Shown: positions 34,360 to 45,444, numbered from the stretch's first letter. The stretch is 64,000 bases of DNA from Klebsiella spallanzanii (GCF_902158555.1 NZ_CABGGS010000034.1:345771-409770), one strand, 5' to 3'. Numbers and translations are program-made. The notes: generated from the letters alone by a model not told the origin.

Positions 34360-35289
34360 ATGAGTGTATTTATTCTCGGCAGTTATGCAAAGGCCCTGGT
34401 AATGACTGCCGAGCGCATTCCGCTGGCTGGTGAGACGCTAATCGGGCATGACTTCCGCCAGACCTGGGGAGGAAAAGGCTCCGATATGGCGGTTCAGGCC
34501 GCCCGCCTGGGAGCAGACGTGGTCTATAGCGGCGTGGTGGGTAAAGATACTTTTGGCACCGAATTCGTTGAATTGATGCTGGAGGAAGGAATCAATATCG
34601 ATGGTCTCACCCTGACCACCGAGCTGCCGACCGGCGCTGGCTTGATTATTAAAGATAAAGAAGCCCGTAACGTCATCGTCGTGGATATGGGAGCGAACAA
34701 ACTCTTTACCCCGGCGCTGGTGGATAACGCCCTGCATCAAATCAAAAGCTGCGGCGTGGCGTTGGCTCAGCTGGAAATTCCGCTGGAAACCGCGCTCTAC
34801 GGGCTGAGACGCGCAAAGTCGCTGGATAAAATCACCATTCTTAACCCCGCGCCGGCCAGAGATCTACGCGGTCTCGATCTGAGCGCGATCGACTACCTCA
34901 CCCCCAATGAAACTGAAGCACGCGTGGCGCTGGGCCTGGCGCCGGACGACGCTCGTAGCAACCGGGAAATCGCCAGCATGCTGCTGGAGACGGGCTGCCG
35001 TTATGTGGTGATGACGCTGGGCGATGCGGGATCCGCAGTATTCGGCCCGCAAACCACGCAGGAAATTCCCCCTTGTCTGGTTGAGGTGGTTGACAGCAAC
35101 GGTGCGGGCGACAGCTTCAACGCTGCCCTTGCGGTGGCGCTGGACGAAGGTCAGCCGATAAGCGAAGCGGTCCTGTTCGCCAACGCCACCGCAGCGCTGT
35201 GCTGCTCTGACTGGGAAACCGTGCCCTCTTACAAATACCGCACCGACGTCGATGCCTTTTTGCAATCGCACGCCGTGACCGAGGAATAA
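34360..35289 (+). CDS. Ribokinase-family sugar kinase
   Basis: A 309-residue PfkB kinase of the RbsK type. IPLAGETLIGHDFRQTWGGKGSDMAVQAARLGA is the substrate-binding GGKG region; DSNGAGDS near residue 248 carries the catalytic Asp. AAGGAG ends six bases before ATG 34360 (the GTG at 34357 is too close). The neighbouring gene is RbsD-like, so the pair handles a ribose-like furanose, phosphorylated before aldol cleavage. The true substrate is unknown. Confidence 0.87.
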   Translation: MSVFILGSYAKALVMTAERIPLAGETLIGHDFRQTWGGKGSDMAVQAARLGADVVYSGVVGKDTFGTEFVELMLEEGINIDGLTLTTELPTGAGLIIKDKEARNVIVVDMGANKLFTPALVDNALHQIKSCGVALAQLEIPLETALYGLRRAKSLDKITILNPAPARDLRGLDLSAIDYLTPNETEARVALGLAPDDARSNREIASMLLETGCRYVVMTLGDAGSAVFGPQTTQEIPPCLVEVVDSNGAGDSFNAALAVALDEGQPISEAVLFANATAALCCSDWETVPSYKYRTDVDAFLQSHAVTEE

Positions 35290-35294
35290 CAATA

Positions 35295-35795
35295 ATGAGA
35301 CCCGATAGAATCTTACACCCTGAACTTGCCGCTGCCCTGGCGACCCTCGGCCATACCGATATTGTGTTGGTAACCGACGCCGGTTTTCCAATTCCCGCCA
35401 GCGCGAATCGCATCGATCTTGGTCTGTGGCCCGGCACCGTTGATGTCCGTGACATCCTGCGCGTTTTGCGCAAAGAGATTTTCGTTGAAGAGGTGCATTT
35501 TGCCAGCGAAGTGCGCGACTGCCATCCGCAGCTGTATCGCGAAGTGCAAACTATCTATACCGGCTCTGGCGCGGAGTTTCAGGCCGCCAGCCACGAAATG
35601 CTATGCCACGACATCGCGCACAAAGCCAAGCTGATTATCCGTTCCGGATCGTTCGAGCCGTGGGCGAATTTCGCCCTCGTCGCCAGCACCGATCCTTTTG
35701 CCTGGTTTACCGACGCTTCAGGCGTGCAGCCCCTACCCGCTTACGTCGCACGACGCCAGCGGATTATCGATAACGTCACGCCGCAACTGAACTGA
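35295..35795 (+). CDS. RbsD/FucU-family sugar pyranase
   Basis: A 166-residue member of the RbsD (D-ribose pyranase) family: ALATLGHTDIVLVTDAGFPIP contains the catalytic His and Asp, HEMLCHDIAHKAKLIIRSGSFEPWANF is the conserved C-terminal half. RbsD is usually ~139 residues; this has about 27 extra at the C-terminus (after VAST). It converts the beta-pyranose to the beta-furanose form for the kinase. Five bases separate it from the ribokinase gene. Confidence 0.85.
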   Translation: MRPDRILHPELAAALATLGHTDIVLVTDAGFPIPASANRIDLGLWPGTVDVRDILRVLRKEIFVEEVHFASEVRDCHPQLYREVQTIYTGSGAEFQAASHEMLCHDIAHKAKLIIRSGSFEPWANFALVASTDPFAWFTDASGVQPLPAYVARRQRIIDNVTPQLN

Positions 35796-35807
35796 CGGGA
35801 GGTCATG

Positions 35808-36854
35808 ATGAAAGCAGCTGTAGTGAGTCAAAGTCATCCCGGTCAGGTCGAGATTCGCCAGATGCCGGTGCGGCCGTTAGTCTCCGGTGAAGCGCTGGTC
35901 GACGTTGAGTGCTGTGGCGTCTGCCATACCGATCTCCACGTCGTGCAAGGCGATTTTGGCCCGGTGCCGGGACGCATTCCCGGCCATGAAGGGATCGGCA
36001 TCGTTCGCGCTGTCGCCGATGACGTCACCAGCCTGAAGCCTGGAGACCGGGTCAGTATCGCCTGGTTTTATGAAGGCTGCGGCGTGTGCGAATACTGCGT
36101 CAGCGGTCGGGAAACCTTTTGCCGTAGCGTGAAAAATGCCGGGTACAGCGTTGATGGCGCGATGGCCGAACAGTGCATCGTGAAAGCCGACTACGCGGTA
36201 AAAGTCCCCGAGGGCCTCGACCCATTGGTTGCCAGCAGTATTACCTGCGCTGGCGTGACCACTTACAAAGCCATTCGCGTTTCCGGCGTTCGCCCCGGAC
36301 AGTGGCTGGCGATCTGGGGTGCCGGAGGCCTTGGCAATATGGCTATCCAGTTCGCCCGTAACGTCTTTAATGCCCGCGTTATCGCCATTGACTTGCAGGA
36401 CGACAAGCTGGAACTCGCCCGCGAGTGCGGCGCAGAAATCACCCTCAACCCGAGCCGGGATGACGTTCCCGCACGCATCCAGCAGATTACCGATGGCGGC
36501 GTCCACTGCGCCGTCGTGGTTGCCGTCGCGCGCGCCGCCTTTCACCAGGCCGTCAATAGCGTCCGCGCCGCAGGCAAAGTGGTGTGCGTCGCCGTACCTC
36601 CGGGCGATCTGGATCTTAACATCGTCAAAACCGTGCTCGATGGCATTCAGATAGTCGGTAGCCTGGTGGGCACCCGTCAGGATCTGGCAGAGGCTTTTCA
36701 GCACGCGCTGGCCGGACGCGTTCGCCCGATAGTACAGACCCGCAAGCTGGAAGAGATTAACGCTATTTTCAGCGAGATGGACAACGGCACCATCCAGGGA
36801 CGCATGGTGATTGATTTACGCACCTCGCGACAGAAAGAGGAGTCAGGCGCATGA
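35808..36854 (+). CDS. Zn-dependent alcohol dehydrogenase
   Basis: A 348-residue MDR-family ADH, close to AdhP/Adh1 in motifs. Catalytic zinc ligands: CGVCHTDLH and GHEGIG. The structural-zinc Cys cluster is CGVCEYC and a fourth Cys (GRETFC). The NAD fold is [13 protein letters not shown]. It may oxidise an alcohol group of the keto-deoxy acid or the aldehyde released by the aldolase. GGGAGG five bases upstream supports ATG 35808 over 35805. Its stop overlaps the dehydratase start (ATGA). Confidence 0.87.
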   Translation: MKAAVVSQSHPGQVEIRQMPVRPLVSGEALVDVECCGVCHTDLHVVQGDFGPVPGRIPGHEGIGIVRAVADDVTSLKPGDRVSIAWFYEGCGVCEYCVSGRETFCRSVKNAGYSVDGAMAEQCIVKADYAVKVPEGLDPLVASSITCAGVTTYKAIRVSGVRPGQWLAIWGAGGLGNMAIQFARNVFNARVIAIDLQDDKLELARECGAEITLNPSRDDVPARIQQITDGGVHCAVVVAVARAAFHQAVNSVRAAGKVVCVAVPPGDLDLNIVKTVLDGIQIVGSLVGTRQDLAEAFQHALAGRVRPIVQTRKLEEINAIFSEMDNGTIQGRMVIDLRTSRQKEESGA

Positions 36855-38002
36855 AAATCACCGGCTGGCGCACGATTAAAACCTGGCATCGCTGGGGACG
36901 TCCGATTGGCGATGTCAACGGTACCCTCACCTCTGGCGTTACTGAAGTCCCGGTACTGATCCTCGAAACCGATGAAGGCATTAGCGGAATCGGCGTTGGC
37001 GGACACGCGGATATTGAACGCATCTTCCCGGCCATTGAAGGCGAAGATCCGCGCGCGGTGACGGCACTCTATGACCGGATGCAGGCGTGGGTTTTTAAAA
37101 GCGGCCATGCAGGCAGCGTTTTTGGGACCATCGGCGTCGTGGATATGGCGCTGTGGGATTTGAAAGCCAAATGTGCCGGGGAACCGCTCTGGCGTCTGCT
37201 CGGCGCGAGAAGCCCTTATGTTCCCGGATACGCGTCGGGGCTGGACTTTCCGCTGTCGCTGGAGGAGTTAACCACGCTACACCAGCGTTTTGCCGAGCGT
37301 GGATTCAGCGCTTTTAAGCTCAAAGGCGGTCTCGATGTTGAAGACGATTTACAGCGCCTGCTGGCGGTACGCGAAGTGTATCTCGCTAACAGCCCATCGC
37401 CGACGATGATGATTGATGTCAACGAGTCGATGAGCGCTAAGCAGGCCGTACGCTATGTCAGCCGTTTACAGGATGCGCTCGATCTGAGCTGGATTGAGGA
37501 ACCCGTGCGCCGCTGGGACGCCGCCGGGCACGCCGCGATTCGCCAGCAGGTGCGCTGCGCGGTCGCCACAGGGGAGAATCTCACCGGCCTCGAACAGTTT
37601 CTGCCGCTGCTGAAAGAGAACGCGGTGGATGTTCTTCAGGCGGGCATGTGCTGGGGCATTACCCATTTTCTGCGCGTGGCCAACCTGGCGCAGGCCTTTA
37701 GTCTGCCGGTCAGTCCGGTGGGCTACAACGCCAACCCGGTGGCCCACGCGGCGGCGGCGGTCAGCAATCATCTGAGCTGTGAGATACAAGATCTAAGCTT
37801 CCCGAACGGATTGCGTGTGGATCAGCGCATTGAAAACGGCGGCATCGTGCTGGGTAACAAACCGGGGCTTGGGATCGCCATCGACGAAAAGGCATTGCAA
37901 CAACAGTCCAGCGACGGCAACTGGACGATAGCGCAAGGCCCGCACGTCAGGCCCGAACGCGCCGGGCTGCGCCTGAGCCTGCGGACGTCTGCCAACGATT
38001 AA
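36851..38002 (+). CDS. Enolase-superfamily sugar acid dehydratase
   Basis: A 383-residue mandelate racemase/muconate-lactonising-type protein. Lys156-x-Lys158 (AFKLKGG) supplies the bases, and the metal ligands are Asp189 (DVNES), Glu216 (WIEEP) and Glu242 (GENLTG). Fuconate, rhamnonate and similar acid dehydratases share this layout. It would convert an aldonate, produced by the dehydrogenase and lactonase encoded downstream, into a 2-keto-3-deoxy acid. The exact substrate is unknown. Confidence 0.86.
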   Translation: MKITGWRTIKTWHRWGRPIGDVNGTLTSGVTEVPVLILETDEGISGIGVGGHADIERIFPAIEGEDPRAVTALYDRMQAWVFKSGHAGSVFGTIGVVDMALWDLKAKCAGEPLWRLLGARSPYVPGYASGLDFPLSLEELTTLHQRFAERGFSAFKLKGGLDVEDDLQRLLAVREVYLANSPSPTMMIDVNESMSAKQAVRYVSRLQDALDLSWIEEPVRRWDAAGHAAIRQQVRCAVATGENLTGLEQFLPLLKENAVDVLQAGMCWGITHFLRVANLAQAFSLPVSPVGYNANPVAHAAAAVSNHLSCEIQDLSFPNGLRVDQRIENGGIVLGNKPGLGIAIDEKALQQQSSDGNWTIAQGPHVRPERAGLRLSLRTSAND

Positions 38003-38018
38003 TCATAAGGAACAAATA

Positions 38019-38969
38019 ATGAAAACAGTACCTTTTGGACGCACGGGGATTCAGGTCCCGGTGCTGGCGATGGGCGCGGCATCACTGGGCAGCATCTATC
38101 ACCCGGTGTCGCAACAGCAGGCCAACGAAACCGTGGCGACGGCTCTCGCCCACGGCGTGAACTATTTCGATGTCGCTCCCTATTACGGGCTAACCAAAGC
38201 GGAAACCGCGCTGGGCGTCGCGTTAAAAGGCGTACCGCGCGAGAGCTACACCCTGGCAACTAAAGTCGGCCGCTACGGCGACAGCCTGTGGGATTTCTCC
38301 CGTGAGGCCACCCTGCGCAGCATCGATGAAAGCCTTACTCGCTTAGGTTGCGACTATATCGATGTGATTCAGTGCCACGACATTGAATATGGCGACATGC
38401 AGCAATTGCTCGATGAAGGGCTGCCGACGCTACGTGAACTGCGCGATAGCGGCGTCGTGCGCCACGTTGGCATTACCGGCTACGACCTGGCGCTGCTTGA
38501 ACGCGTGGCCTGCGAGCAGAAAGTGGATACCGTGATGGCCTACTGTACCTGGACCTTACAGGACAGGCGGCTGGGAGCGGTGGCGCAGCGGCTGAATCAG
38601 GCGGGTATCGGCGTCCTCAACGCTTCTCCGCTTTCGATGGGGTTGCTGACCCGCACCGGCGCACCGGAGTGGCACCCGGCGCACCAGGATGTGCAGGCTA
38701 TCTGCCGCAAAGTCTCCGAATTATGCGACAGCCACGGCGTGAATATTGCCCAGGTTGCTCTCCAGTTTGCACTCACCACCGCGGCGGATAACGGCATCGC
38801 TTCGACGGTTATCGGCACCGCCAGCGCCGACAATATGCTGGATAACATTCGCTGGTGCACGCAGCCGCTTGACCCGGAACTGCTCGCGCAAATCGATGAT
38901 CTGATGGCTCCGGTACTCAATATTGGCTGGGATCTGCTGCCGGGCAACGGAGGGAAAGCGCAAAAATGA
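38019..38969 (+). CDS. Aldo-keto reductase family sugar dehydrogenase
   Basis: A 316-residue AKR close to L-galactose/L-fucose dehydrogenases. Catalytic tetrad: Asp51 and Tyr56 (FDVAPYYG), Lys82 (LATKVGRYG), His120 (VIQCHDIE). It most probably oxidises the free sugar to its lactone, which the next gene's product opens. It has a Shine-Dalgarno AAGGAA. The stop overlaps the following start by four bases. Confidence 0.86.
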   Translation: MKTVPFGRTGIQVPVLAMGAASLGSIYHPVSQQQANETVATALAHGVNYFDVAPYYGLTKAETALGVALKGVPRESYTLATKVGRYGDSLWDFSREATLRSIDESLTRLGCDYIDVIQCHDIEYGDMQQLLDEGLPTLRELRDSGVVRHVGITGYDLALLERVACEQKVDTVMAYCTWTLQDRRLGAVAQRLNQAGIGVLNASPLSMGLLTRTGAPEWHPAHQDVQAICRKVSELCDSHGVNIAQVALQFALTTAADNGIASTVIGTASADNMLDNIRWCTQPLDPELLAQIDDLMAPVLNIGWDLLPGNGGKAQK

Positions 38970-39847
38970 GTACCCTCGATAGCCATCTGCATCTCTGGGA
39001 TCCTCGCATGCTGCGTTACGACTGGCTGCGTGAACTCCCGGCGCTGAACCGGCCTTTTTTGCCCGCCCGGTTGGCAGAACTGGCCCAGTCGCCGGACGCC
39101 GCCATCGTAGTTCAGGCCGACTGCGCCACGCAGCAGGCGCTTTTGGAGGTGGAGTGGATAAACCAACTGGCGAAAACCAGCGCGATTAAGCTTGCCGGAA
39201 TTGTCGCCTGGGCGCCGCTGGAAACAGGCAACGCCGTGGCACCATATCTGCGCCATTTACGTGAGCTGCCGCGCGTGGTGGGCATCCGGCGCTCCTTGCA
39301 AAACGAACCGCTGGAGCTGTTTTATCACGCCGGTTATCGCGACGGTTTACTGGCGGCGGCCTGCGAAGGCTATGTGCTGGATATGTGCGTCAGAGCGTCC
39401 CAACTCACCGCGCTTCATGACTTACTGACGTGGCTGTTTCAACGCGCCCCTGAAGCCCAGGTCGTGCTGGATCATATGGGAAAACCTGCTATCGCTGATA
39501 ACCAGTGGCAGACCTGGCAGAACGCGTTGACCGCCCTCGCCGCCTTTCCTCAACTGGCGTGCAAAATTTCCGGTTTGCCGACCGAAGCGGACTGGCAAAA
39601 CTGGCAGCCTGAGCAGCTACTCCCCTGGATCCAACAGGCGATAACGACATTTGGCCCGCAGCGCTGTTTATTCGGCGGCGACTGGCCGGTTGTCGAACTG
39701 GCTGGCGGCTACGCGCGCTGGAAAACCTGCGTAACGGATGCTATTGCCCACTTATCTTGCGAAGAAATTAACGCGGTGATGGGCGACAACGCGCGTCGTA
39801 TATATCTGACGCCATCAGGAGGGGAAATTAATAGAACTAAAGGCTGA
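38966..39847 (+). CDS. Amidohydrolase-2 sugar lactonase
   Basis: A 293-residue L-fuconolactonase-like hydrolase. DSHLHLWD has the metal-binding HxH, VLDHMGKPA the third His, and FGGDWPV the catalytic Asp; here the GDWP motif is intact, unlike the paralogue at 20476 (ASNFPV). It follows the AKR dehydrogenase by ATGA overlap, forming the expected dehydrogenase-lactonase pair. GGAGGGAAAG precedes the start. Confidence 0.87.
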   Translation: MSTLDSHLHLWDPRMLRYDWLRELPALNRPFLPARLAELAQSPDAAIVVQADCATQQALLEVEWINQLAKTSAIKLAGIVAWAPLETGNAVAPYLRHLRELPRVVGIRRSLQNEPLELFYHAGYRDGLLAAACEGYVLDMCVRASQLTALHDLLTWLFQRAPEAQVVLDHMGKPAIADNQWQTWQNALTALAAFPQLACKISGLPTEADWQNWQPEQLLPWIQQAITTFGPQRCLFGGDWPVVELAGGYARWKTCVTDAIAHLSCEEINAVMGDNARRIYLTPSGGEINRTKG

Positions 39848-39895
39848 TAACGTTTATTTCAATTTACCCTACTGAATAATAACGAGGAAATAAGC

Positions 39896-41200
39896 ATGTC
39901 CGATAATATCAATTCATTGCCCGACTGTAAGATTGACGATAAATCGCAAAGCACGCCGCCCGCAAATAATATTATGGTGACGGGACGTAAGAAAAATATT
40001 TTGCTGGCCTCGCTGTTTACCAATTTCTTTGTTCTGCTGGCGCTCTACTGCGGGGTTATCTCTGTTCTTCTCCCCAATCATGTGGCGCAAATCGACCCGG
40101 CAAATAAAGCCAATAACCTGGCGATTGTCATGACCACGGCGCTGTTGTTTACCATTTTCGCCCAGCCGATTGCCGGGGCGTTATCCGACCGCTGCCGTTC
40201 AACGTGGGGACGCCGCTCGCCGTTTATTGTAGGCGGCGCGCTGCTCGGCGGACTGGCTATCTTCGGTATTTCCATGACCACCACTATCGCCGGTATTGCG
40301 GTATTCTGGTTGATGGCTGCCGTCTCGCTGAACTGTATGAACGGCCCGCTGGCCACGGTGGTCGCGGATCGATTTTTACCACAGAATCGCGGTATCGCTT
40401 CCGGCTTCGTCGGCGCGGGTTCCACCGCGGGCGGTACGGTGGGGATTATTCTTGCCGGCTATCTGGCGTGGAATCTACAGCTGGGGTATCTGGTTTTCGC
40501 ACTGGCTATCGCCGCCTGCTGCGTGGCCTTCGTATTGATTAACCGTGAACCCTCGACCCGCGCAATGGAGGTTGAACCCTTCCGCTGGGGGGCGTTCTTC
40601 AAAAATTTCTGGGTCAGCCCGCGCGAATATCCTGATTTTGGCTGGGCATTCTTTGGACGCTTCGCCATGTATCTGGGCTACCAGGGCGTGGTCACCTATC
40701 AGCTGTATATCCTGCAGGATTTCATTGGTTTAAGCGTTGAAGATTCTAACTACGCCATCGGTACCATCTCGGTCATCACCCTGGTGACGCTGCTGTTCTC
40801 CGGCCTGGTTTCCGGCATCATCTCCGACAAACTGCAGCGGCGGAAAATCTTCGTCTTCCTCTCAACCCTGCTGATGGCCGCCGGTTTATGTATTCCGCTG
40901 TTTATGCCAACGCTGACCGGAATGTATATTTACGCCGCGATTATGGGGTTGGGTTACGGCGCTTATACCTCCATTGATATGGCGTTAATGACCCAGGTGC
41001 TCCCCGGCGGTGGCAAACAGGCCGGTAAAGATATGGGGATCCTGACAATTGCTACCGTATTACCGCAATCATTCAGCCCAATATTATCCGCATGGCTACT
41101 GGCGACGTTTAATAATGATTACTCATCGCTGTTTATTGCCGCTATTGTTTTTGTCTTTGCTTCATCGTTTTTTGTATTGCCGATTAAATCCGTTAAATAA
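39896..41200 (+). CDS. MFS sugar transporter
   Basis: A 434-residue, 12-helix major facilitator. GALSDRCRSTWGRRSPFIVGGA is the loop 2-3 signature (GxLSDRxxxxxGRR), and SDKLQRRKIF the second-half repeat. It resembles the GPH/sugar-cation and sucrose-type symporters. A long hydrophilic N-terminus (about 28 residues) precedes the first helix. It is the probable inner-membrane uptake system of cluster B, matched with the ScrY-like porin encoded at 41766. Confidence 0.86.
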   Translation: MSDNINSLPDCKIDDKSQSTPPANNIMVTGRKKNILLASLFTNFFVLLALYCGVISVLLPNHVAQIDPANKANNLAIVMTTALLFTIFAQPIAGALSDRCRSTWGRRSPFIVGGALLGGLAIFGISMTTTIAGIAVFWLMAAVSLNCMNGPLATVVADRFLPQNRGIASGFVGAGSTAGGTVGIILAGYLAWNLQLGYLVFALAIAACCVAFVLINREPSTRAMEVEPFRWGAFFKNFWVSPREYPDFGWAFFGRFAMYLGYQGVVTYQLYILQDFIGLSVEDSNYAIGTISVITLVTLLFSGLVSGIISDKLQRRKIFVFLSTLLMAAGLCIPLFMPTLTGMYIYAAIMGLGYGAYTSIDMALMTQVLPGGGKQAGKDMGILTIATVLPQSFSPILSAWLLATFNNDYSSLFIAAIVFVFASSFFVLPIKSVK

Positions 41201-41212
41201 ATAACGTTTTAT

Positions 41213-41260
41213 TTGCAGGTGAGAGCACACTCAGCAATGAGTGTGAAGGCCCTTGCCTGC
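41213..41260 (+). other. structured intergenic RNA between MFS and mutarotase genes
   Basis: A perfect inner hairpin CACACTCA (41226-41233)/TGAGTGTG (41238-41245) with GCAA loop is nested inside GCAGG (41215-41219)/CCTGC (41256-41260). A GNRA-type loop and long-range closing stem suggest a stable structure in the operon message rather than a simple terminator, as no T-run follows. Confidence 0.5.
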
Positions 41261-41335
41261 GCAATTTAAGGCACAAATGGTATTTGATACTCCGCATATT
41301 TACGCCGTCCACTGGCGGCACGTTAAGGAATAAGA

Positions 41336-41677
41336 ATGACTACGATGAATAAAGTTCGCCGCTTTGGCTGCGTGGTTAAAGTCCGTCCAGAAAAGCTGGG
41401 TTATTATAAAGAACTGCACGCTAATCCCTGGCCGGAAGTCAACGCCATGATCAAAGAGTGCAATCTACGTAACTTCTCTATTTACTATAAAAATGGATTA
41501 TTGTTCAGCTATCTCGAATATGACGGTGACGATTATGAAGCTGACCAGAAGAAAATGGCCGCGCATTTAAAAACCCAGGAATGGTGGCGGGAAACCGGGC
41601 CATGCCAGATGCCGCTCGACGGCGAGCCGGAAGGTACGTTGTGGGTGGAAATGGAAGAAGTTTACCACTTAGATTAA
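41336..41677 (+). CDS. L-rhamnose mutarotase family protein (RhaM-like)
   Basis: A 113-residue RhaM-family anomerase, paralogous to the protein at 19173-19505: both share LHANPWPEVNAMIKEC-type core, EYDGDDYEAD and the ending MEEVYHLD. It would speed anomer interconversion of the imported sugar before the dehydrogenase step. It comes after the MFS gene and before the porin gene, the distal end of cluster B. The RbsD-type pyranase at 35295 is the second sugar mutarotase in the same cluster. Confidence 0.88.
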   Translation: MTTMNKVRRFGCVVKVRPEKLGYYKELHANPWPEVNAMIKECNLRNFSIYYKNGLLFSYLEYDGDDYEADQKKMAAHLKTQEWWRETGPCQMPLDGEPEGTLWVEMEEVYHLD

Positions 41678-41696
41678 TAGAAAGATAAATAACAAC

Positions 41697-41722
41697 CTCT
41701 GCGCTTATTAACCAGCGCAGAG
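41697..41722 (+). terminator. hairpin after the mutarotase gene
   Basis: CTCTGCGC (41697-41704) pairs with GCGCAGAG (41715-41722) around ten bases; after a short gap comes CTTTTTATTT. It may be a weak terminator or partial stop between the mutarotase and porin genes. Confidence 0.5.
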
Positions 41723-41750
41723 CTTCTGCCCTTTTTATTTATGATAGTGA

Positions 41751-43286
<1,536 letters not shown>

Positions 43287-43292
43287 TCGCAG

Positions 43293-43319
43293 CGAACGGC
43301 TTCCCTGCGAAGCCGTTCG
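43293..43319. terminator. bidirectional hairpin between porin and AraC genes
   Basis: CGAACGGCTTC (43293-43303) and GAAGCCGTTCG (43309-43319) form a perfect 11-bp stem around five bases, between two convergent genes. T-runs are weak on both sides. Confidence 0.65.
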
Positions 43320-43322
43320 TAT

Positions 43323-44195
43323 TCACTCTCCATCCGAGAGCTGTTTCTCCTGACGGCGAAACTCGCTGGGCGACACCCCCACCGCACGATGAAAATCACG
43401 CGAAAAATGCAGCGGATCGTTATAACCCACCTGCCCGGCAATTTTGCTAATTGTGTCATCGGTTTCGACCAATAACCGCCGGGCCTGAGACAGGCGATAA
43501 TTTTTCAGCCATTTTAACGGACTTTGATTAAAGGTCTCCTGAAACAGGCGAAATAGCTGTGATTTACTCACCTGGCAGTACTGCATAAATTTTTCAATAT
43601 CCCACTCGTCATGATAGTGGCTGTGGATCTGATATATAAGCCGCCCCAGGCCGCGATGGGTAATTACCGGCGATTTCTCCGTTTCCTGGCTGCGATTCTC
43701 CAGTAAAGTAAAAATAAGCTTTGCGCACAGCGCATCGCAATGCGCATCCGATACCAGCGTATGACTTTTCATTAAGCCGAAGAGCTGATAGTAAATTTCG
43801 GTGACGTTCTCCGGCTGTTGAAAAGCAAATACCGGCTCCTGGAGAACGTTGAGAATATGCATGATGTTATTTAATTTTGAGCTATCAATTCTCAGCCATA
43901 ATATTTCCCACGGTTCAGCGCTATCAGGATAATGTTCATGGGGCCAGCGTACCGGCAGCCAGGCAAGATTTCCCTCCTGTACATGATGAAGGTTATTTTC
44001 CAGCTTAATAACCCCGCGACCTTTGAGGCAAAATATAAGCTCATGCCCGACCACGGACTGGCGCTGAATATGAAAATTGGCGTTGGCCCGAATATGCCCT
44101 GCCCGGAGAACCCGATAGTTAACCAACGTCGAAAAATCGTCAGACTCGCGATACCAGTTTTCGATGACCTGCGTTCGCTGCGCGGGCGAATTCAT
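43323..44195 (-). CDS. AraC-family transcriptional regulator
   Basis: A 290-residue regulator. The N-terminal half is a cupin-type sensor (GHELIFCLKGRGVIKL). The C-terminal two HTHs cover about 190-285: MQYCQVSKSQLFRLFQETF and ISKIAGQVGYNDPLHFSRDFHRAVGVSPSEFR, the AraC signature. ATG 44195 has GGAGAG eight bases upstream; the longer frame needs a TTG start. It is the likely activator of cluster B, which it faces tail to tail. Confidence 0.87.
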   Translation of the reverse strand: MNSPAQRTQVIENWYRESDDFSTLVNYRVLRAGHIRANANFHIQRQSVVGHELIFCLKGRGVIKLENNLHHVQEGNLAWLPVRWPHEHYPDSAEPWEILWLRIDSSKLNNIMHILNVLQEPVFAFQQPENVTEIYYQLFGLMKSHTLVSDAHCDALCAKLIFTLLENRSQETEKSPVITHRGLGRLIYQIHSHYHDEWDIEKFMQYCQVSKSQLFRLFQETFNQSPLKWLKNYRLSQARRLLVETDDTISKIAGQVGYNDPLHFSRDFHRAVGVSPSEFRRQEKQLSDGE

Positions 44196-44365
44196 ATGCC
44201 ACTCTCCAAACCTTATCAAACGTATAATGACCTATCGTGACACGGTACGGTGCGATTCAGGGTTGTTAGGTTATGGATTTTTGAGCTATCTCACAACAAA
44301 GCGATAAGGAAATTCAACGTTACTGTTTTGAGTAAAAAGAGCAGTATTGTTGAGTTCAGGCATAG

Positions 44366-44450
44366 AGCCCCGGCTCGCGCTGCACTTAGCCGGGCTACTG
44401 GTCCGCACTAACCTATAGCCCGGATAAGGCGTTTACGCCGCAATCCGGGG
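44366..44450. repeat. REP-type (BIME) inverted pair
   Basis: Two units, 44366-44395 (AGCCCCGGCTCGCGC... to TTAGCCGGGCT) and 44416-44450 (TAGCCCGGATAAGGCGTTTA... ATCCGGGG). The second closely follows the classical enteric REP (GCCGGATAAGGCGTTTACGCC). It lies downstream of the transposase-like gene and near the AraC promoter. Confidence 0.8.
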
Positions 44451-44453
44451 ATG

Positions 44454-45290
44454 TTACCGGTTCATAGAAACACAGCCATCCAGCGACTCAAGAAACCCCT
44501 GCGGCGTCATATCGCCCAGCTTTTTTTGCGTTCGCCCCTGGTTCCACAGCGCGCAGAGACGCTGGAGAGTAGCATCGGGTTCATCCAGCGCCGGGATAAC
44601 GTCGGCTAATCGTTCACTCAGTTGCACCGCCCCAACCTCTTGTGCCGCTACCGCTCTACACAACAGCCCCGAGCTGGAAGGATGAAAGCCTTTTTGCACG
44701 TAAGTCTCAAGACATTGTATCTGAGCCGGACAAACTTCCAGCACCTGCTCCAGCCAGCTATCAACCAGCGCGGGCGAAATCCCGCAATAGATGCGGCCAA
44801 AGCACCAGCCGCTAATCGGCTCCTGCGCCCACAGCAGATGATGCTCGCCGCCGTCGTCCATTAAGAGCGTCAGCAGGCGGTAATGGAGCATCAGCGTATC
44901 CGCGCGCAACCCGGCTTTTAATGCCTTCTTTCCTTGCGGCGCGGCATTTTTTCGCCCTTCATGGGCCGGACGGAGATAGCGGTTTAGCGTCGCGCGGGAA
45001 ATGGCGATACCCAGCCCCTCATTCACCATAAACAGCAGCTCGTCCAGCGGCGCACGCAGTACATCGCGTAGCGCGTTAATCAACGCCTCTTGTTCTTGTC
45101 TCAATACTTTGTGTATTAAATGCGGCGTAGTGTGATTATCTGAAATCTGGCTGCGGTTACGCCAGCGACGAACCGTGGTGATGGAAATCCCCAGCTCTTG
45201 CGCCAGTTCCCGGTCACTTTTATCTGATTCCTGGAGATATTTACGCGTTCTTGGGGTGGTCGTAGCATTGGCATGCAGCTTAATTTCCAT
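44454..45290 (-). CDS. Domesticated IS481-type transposase, putative regulator
   Basis: A 278-residue protein. Residues 1-110 match the IS481-family transposase N-terminus: EIKLHANATTTPRTRKYLQ, an HTH SDRELAQELGISITTVRRWRNR, and LDELLFMVNEGLGIAISRATLNRYLR. The following region keeps the rve-like frame (GWCFGRIY; CPAQIQCLETYVQKGF; LWNQGRTQKKLGDMTPQGFLESL) but the catalytic acidic residues are replaced: DNGSEF-type reads ETYVQKGF. No inverted repeats flank it. GAGG six bases before ATG 45290. It is divergent from the PTS-glycosylasparaginase operon, so probably its DNA-binding regulator. Confidence 0.72.
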   Translation of the reverse strand: MEIKLHANATTTPRTRKYLQESDKSDRELAQELGISITTVRRWRNRSQISDNHTTPHLIHKVLRQEQEALINALRDVLRAPLDELLFMVNEGLGIAISRATLNRYLRPAHEGRKNAAPQGKKALKAGLRADTLMLHYRLLTLLMDDGGEHHLLWAQEPISGWCFGRIYCGISPALVDSWLEQVLEVCPAQIQCLETYVQKGFHPSSSGLLCRAVAAQEVGAVQLSERLADVIPALDEPDATLQRLCALWNQGRTQKKLGDMTPQGFLESLDGCVSMNR

Positions 45291-45444
45291 ACAATCCTCT
45301 ACAGAAAACATAACTAATCATATGAGATATATATAACTACAGAGAATACAATGTGAACCGCTTCACCTTTCAGCCCACCGCTTTCTCGCATAATTCGCCA
45401 TAAATAACACACACAACCCCTGTCGATCTTGTACGGAGTTCACA

